The position numbers and the translations under genes were made by a program. 7,501 nucleotides of DNA from Zhengella sp041738295 (GTDB lineage: Bacteria > Pseudomonadota > Alphaproteobacteria > Rhizobiales > Rhizobiaceae), in contig JBGSQC010000210.1 in assembly GCA_041738295.1 (NCBI GenBank), positions 1 through 7,501 on the forward strand, in the 5' to 3' direction. Positions within the stretch are counted from its first letter, which is position 1, and every line of letters starts with the position of its first letter. Shown here piece by piece: positions 6,188 through 7,501 of the stretch. The notes beneath the pieces are model-generated. The model searched no databases and was not told where the DNA came from. It saw only the letters and a list, made by a program, of their open reading frames with translations.

Positions 6188-6340
6188 CTGTTCGGGCATT
6201 TGTCGGCCCGGAGAACGGACGTGCATGAGGACGACCCTTTCCCCGATGCTGTGAACTCCTGACGCCTACCGCGTCATGGACGCGGCCCCCCAAAAGACCC
6301 GCTCGTGCGGGTTTCAATCGTCTCTGGAAAGGATCCAGCC
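6188..6340 (+). promoter_or_regulatory. Long structured 5' leader of the cold-shock gene, with possible anti-Shine-Dalgarno
   Basis: Three elements are visible. CCTTTCC (6236-6242) is exactly complementary to the gene's ribosome binding site GGAAAGG (6326-6332). Between them lie two perfect hairpins: CCGCGTC/GACGCGG with a 3-base loop (6269-6285), and ACCCGC/GCGGGT with a TCGT loop (6297-6312). The second has A-rich 5' and T-rich 3' flanks like a short terminator. Together they could fold as a closed multibranch structure that hides the ribosome binding site, with the second hairpin also acting as an attenuator. The complementarity is seen directly; regulation by temperature is inferred from known csp leaders such as E. 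coli cspA. No sequence similarity to that leader is claimed. Confidence 0.45.
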
Positions 6341-6553
6341 ATGAGCCAGACCGGCACGGTCAAATTCTTCAACGCTGAAAAGGGCTATGGTTTCATCACG
6401 CCCGATGATGGCGCGAAGGATGTTTTCGTCCATATCTCTGCCTTGCAAGCCTCAGGCCTTCAGTCCCTCAACGAAGGTGACAAGGTTTCCTTCGAAGTTG
6501 AGCCGGACAAGCGCGGCAAGGGGCCCAAGGCCGTCAATCTCGTCGTCGGCTGA
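6341..6553 (+). CDS. Cold-shock-domain protein (CspA family)
   Basis: This 70-residue protein is a single cold-shock domain, a small OB-fold that binds single-stranded RNA and DNA and acts as an RNA chaperone. The RNP1 motif KGYGFI (14-19) and the RNP2 motif VFVHIS (28-33) are intact, and the opening TGTVKFFNAEKGYGFI is diagnostic. The C-terminal KGPKAVNL segment is also typical. The start is ATG at 6341, with GGAAAGGA (6326-6333) 7 bases upstream. An upstream in-frame GTG near 6305 would fall inside the second leader hairpin and add a non-conserved N-terminus, so it is rejected. The gene is flanked by a long leader and a strong terminator, so it is probably monocistronic. Whether it is cold-induced or constitutive cannot be told from the protein. 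Confidence 0.97.
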   Translation: MSQTGTVKFFNAEKGYGFITPDDGAKDVFVHISALQASGLQSLNEGDKVSFEVEPDKRGKGPKAVNLVVG

Positions 6554-6577
6554 TCCTCCGGAGACACAGGTTTTTTC

Positions 6578-6607
6578 AAGAACGCGGCGCATCAACGCCG
6601 CGTTTTT
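6578..6607 (+). terminator. Intrinsic terminator of the cold-shock gene
   Basis: A perfect 9-base stem AACGCGGCG/CGCCGCGTT (6581-6589, 6596-6604) with a 6-base loop runs into TTTTT (6603-6607). A-U and G-U pairs can extend the stem to 12. It lies 25 bases after the stop codon. The minus strand has no good U-tract after the stem, so it probably serves the plus strand only. Confidence 0.88.
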
Positions 6608-6650
6608 CGTTCTGAAGCCCGATTTCCATCTGGCCCGCCAACCTTCCCCG

Positions 6651-7295
6651 TTAAACGAGGAAGGGGTTGGTCTTGCGTTCCTGGCCGAAATTTCCGCCCG
6701 GGCCATGGCCGCAGATGAAGCCGATGTCGTCGCCAAGCGGCAGCAGCTTTTCGCGGATGGAGGCGATGAGCTGGGCATGATTGCCGCCGGGCAGGTCGGT
6801 GCGGCCGATCGATCCGCGGAACAGCACATCTCCCACATGGGCAAAGCCGGCTGCCCGGTTGTAGAAGACCATGTGGCCGGGAGCGTGACCCGGACAATGC
6901 AGAACCTCAAAGACATGCTCGCCGAAGGAAACGGTATCGCCATCGGCAAGCCAGCGGTCCGGCGTGACATTGCGCACCGCGCCATCCATGCCGAACATGG
7001 ATGCCTGCTTTTCAAGGCCTTGCAGCAGGGGCAAATCATCCTTGTGGGAGCCGATGATCGGGATGCCGCCGAGCGCCTCCTTCAGATCCATCGCGCCGCC
7101 TGCATGGTCAATGTGGCCGTGTGTCAGCCAGATGGCCTCGATGGCCAGGCCGTTTTCCCGGACTGTTTCGGTGATGCGATCAATGTCGCCGCCCGGATCC
7201 ACCACGACGCCGGCCTTGGTTTCGGAATCAAACAGGATGGTGCAGTTTTGCTGGAAGGCGGTGACCGGGATGATCCCGGCATTGAGCTGGCCCAT
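6651..7295 (-). CDS. MBL-fold metallo-hydrolase (glyoxalase II-like, YcbL type)
   Basis: This 214-residue protein is a compact metallo-beta-lactamase-fold hydrolase of the YcbL / short glyoxalase II-like group, which lacks the C-terminal helical domain of true GloB. The metal ligands are all visible: THGHIDH (58-64, giving His59, His61, Asp63 and His64), His137 in PGHAPGH (135-141), Asp156 in GDVLFRGSIGRTDLPGG (155-171) and His197 in CGHGPGGNFGQE (195-206). Likely chemistry is hydrolysis of a thioester or similar ester with a bound metal pair; the natural substrate is unknown. The ATG at 7293-7295 is preceded 6 bases upstream by AAGGAG (plus-strand CTCCTT, 7302-7307). It converges with the cold-shock gene. 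No obvious terminator follows its stop on its own strand. Confidence 0.93.
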   Translation of the reverse strand: MGQLNAGIIPVTAFQQNCTILFDSETKAGVVVDPGGDIDRITETVRENGLAIEAIWLTHGHIDHAGGAMDLKEALGGIPIIGSHKDDLPLLQGLEKQASMFGMDGAVRNVTPDRWLADGDTVSFGEHVFEVLHCPGHAPGHMVFYNRAAGFAHVGDVLFRGSIGRTDLPGGNHAQLIASIREKLLPLGDDIGFICGHGPGGNFGQERKTNPFLV

Positions 7296-7360
7296 GGGTC
7301 TCTCCTTGGATGGCCTTTCCTACCGGCTTGAACCGGCAGGGTAAAGAGAGAGCGCCGACG

Positions 7361-7389
7361 AAAACGGGCGGCTTCAGGGAAGCCGCCCG
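7361..7389 (-). terminator. Intrinsic terminator of the right-edge minus-strand gene
   Basis: An 11-base perfect stem (7365-7375 with 7379-7389) and a 3-base loop is followed, reading leftwards on the minus strand, by TTTT (plus-strand AAAA, 7361-7364). It lies about 27 bases after the stop of the glycine-rich gene. It separates that gene from the MBL-fold hydrolase gene downstream. Confidence 0.8.
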
Positions 7390-7415
7390 CAGTCCATGTC
7401 GGCTTAATGCCGGGA

Positions 7416-7501
7416 TTACTTTTTCATGGCGCCCATGACGGCGCCGAGCACGCCGGTGAGCACGCCACCGCCGGCGACTCCGCCGACAACGCTGCCGACC
7501 A
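7416..7501 (-). CDS. C-terminus of a small glycine-rich, probably membrane-associated protein (5' end outside window)
   Basis: The minus strand carries an open frame from the right edge to TAA at 7416-7418, giving 27 visible residues. They are rich in Gly, Val and Ala, with GG pairs (GGVAGGG) and regularly spaced small residues, then VLGAVMGAMKK at the end. The Gly-spaced hydrophobic pattern with a basic tail suggests a glycine-zipper-like membrane helix. The following terminator (7361-7389) supports a real gene end. I do not recognise the family from so short a piece, and no function is proposed. Confidence 0.6.
   Translation of the reverse strand, partial: VGSVVGGVAGGGVLTGVLGAVMGAMKK

Noticed and set aside
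7322..7345. tRNA T-arm-like sequence (TTCAAGC) on the minus strand
   Set aside because: The flanking bases do not form a proper 5-base T-stem in register, and no acceptor, D or anticodon arm is present.

Overview
The window is a GC-rich stretch of bacterial chromosome, most probably from an alphaproteobacterium. The evidence is the protein set and its order: a lgt-midA operon divergent from a UbiK/BMFP-type gene, then a YbjN-domain gene and a CsaA-type tRNA-binding protein. The two visible promoter styles and a local cluster of GANTC sites (the CcrM methylation site of that class) agree with this. I cannot go to genus. I see no mobile element, CRISPR array, tRNA or rRNA, and nothing that looks horizontally acquired. 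It reads as ordinary core-genome territory with two intergenic regions that deserve attention.

Layout. Positions 3-908 (+) hold the C-terminal part of SelO, a protein AMPylator. It converges, with only 4 bases between stop codons, on a minus-strand operon: lgt (1989-2843, prolipoprotein diacylglyceryl transferase) followed by a MidA/NDUFAF7-family methyltransferase (913-1992), joined by a 4-base ATGA overlap. Divergent from lgt lies a small UbiK/BMFP coiled-coil protein (2990-3265, +). A 450-base gene-free region (3266-3715) follows. It carries a DnaA-box-like 9-mer, a 10-base palindrome and four GANTC sites within 124 bases. Then come the YbjN-domain gene (3716-4216) and csaA (4225-4575), 8 bases apart and probably co-transcribed, and trkH (4664-6103) with its own likely promoter.

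From 6104 to 6340 there is a long leader before a cold-shock-domain gene (6341-6553). The leader has two small hairpins, plus a 7-base sequence exactly complementary to the gene's Shine-Dalgarno sequence, so it could fold into a translation-controlling structure. A strong intrinsic terminator closes the gene. It converges with a minus-strand MBL-fold hydrolase (6651-7295). At the right edge is the end of a glycine-rich minus-strand protein (7416-7501) with its own terminator.

Functionally these are separate housekeeping jobs: envelope lipoprotein maturation (Lgt), probable respiratory-chain support (MidA-like, UbiK), stress and redox signalling (SelO), potassium uptake (TrkH), cold or stress RNA chaperoning (Csp) and thioester/metabolite detoxification (MBL). 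I found no previously undescribed multi-gene system. The best leads are the leader RNA of the cold-shock gene and the GANTC/DnaA-like cluster upstream of the YbjN gene.
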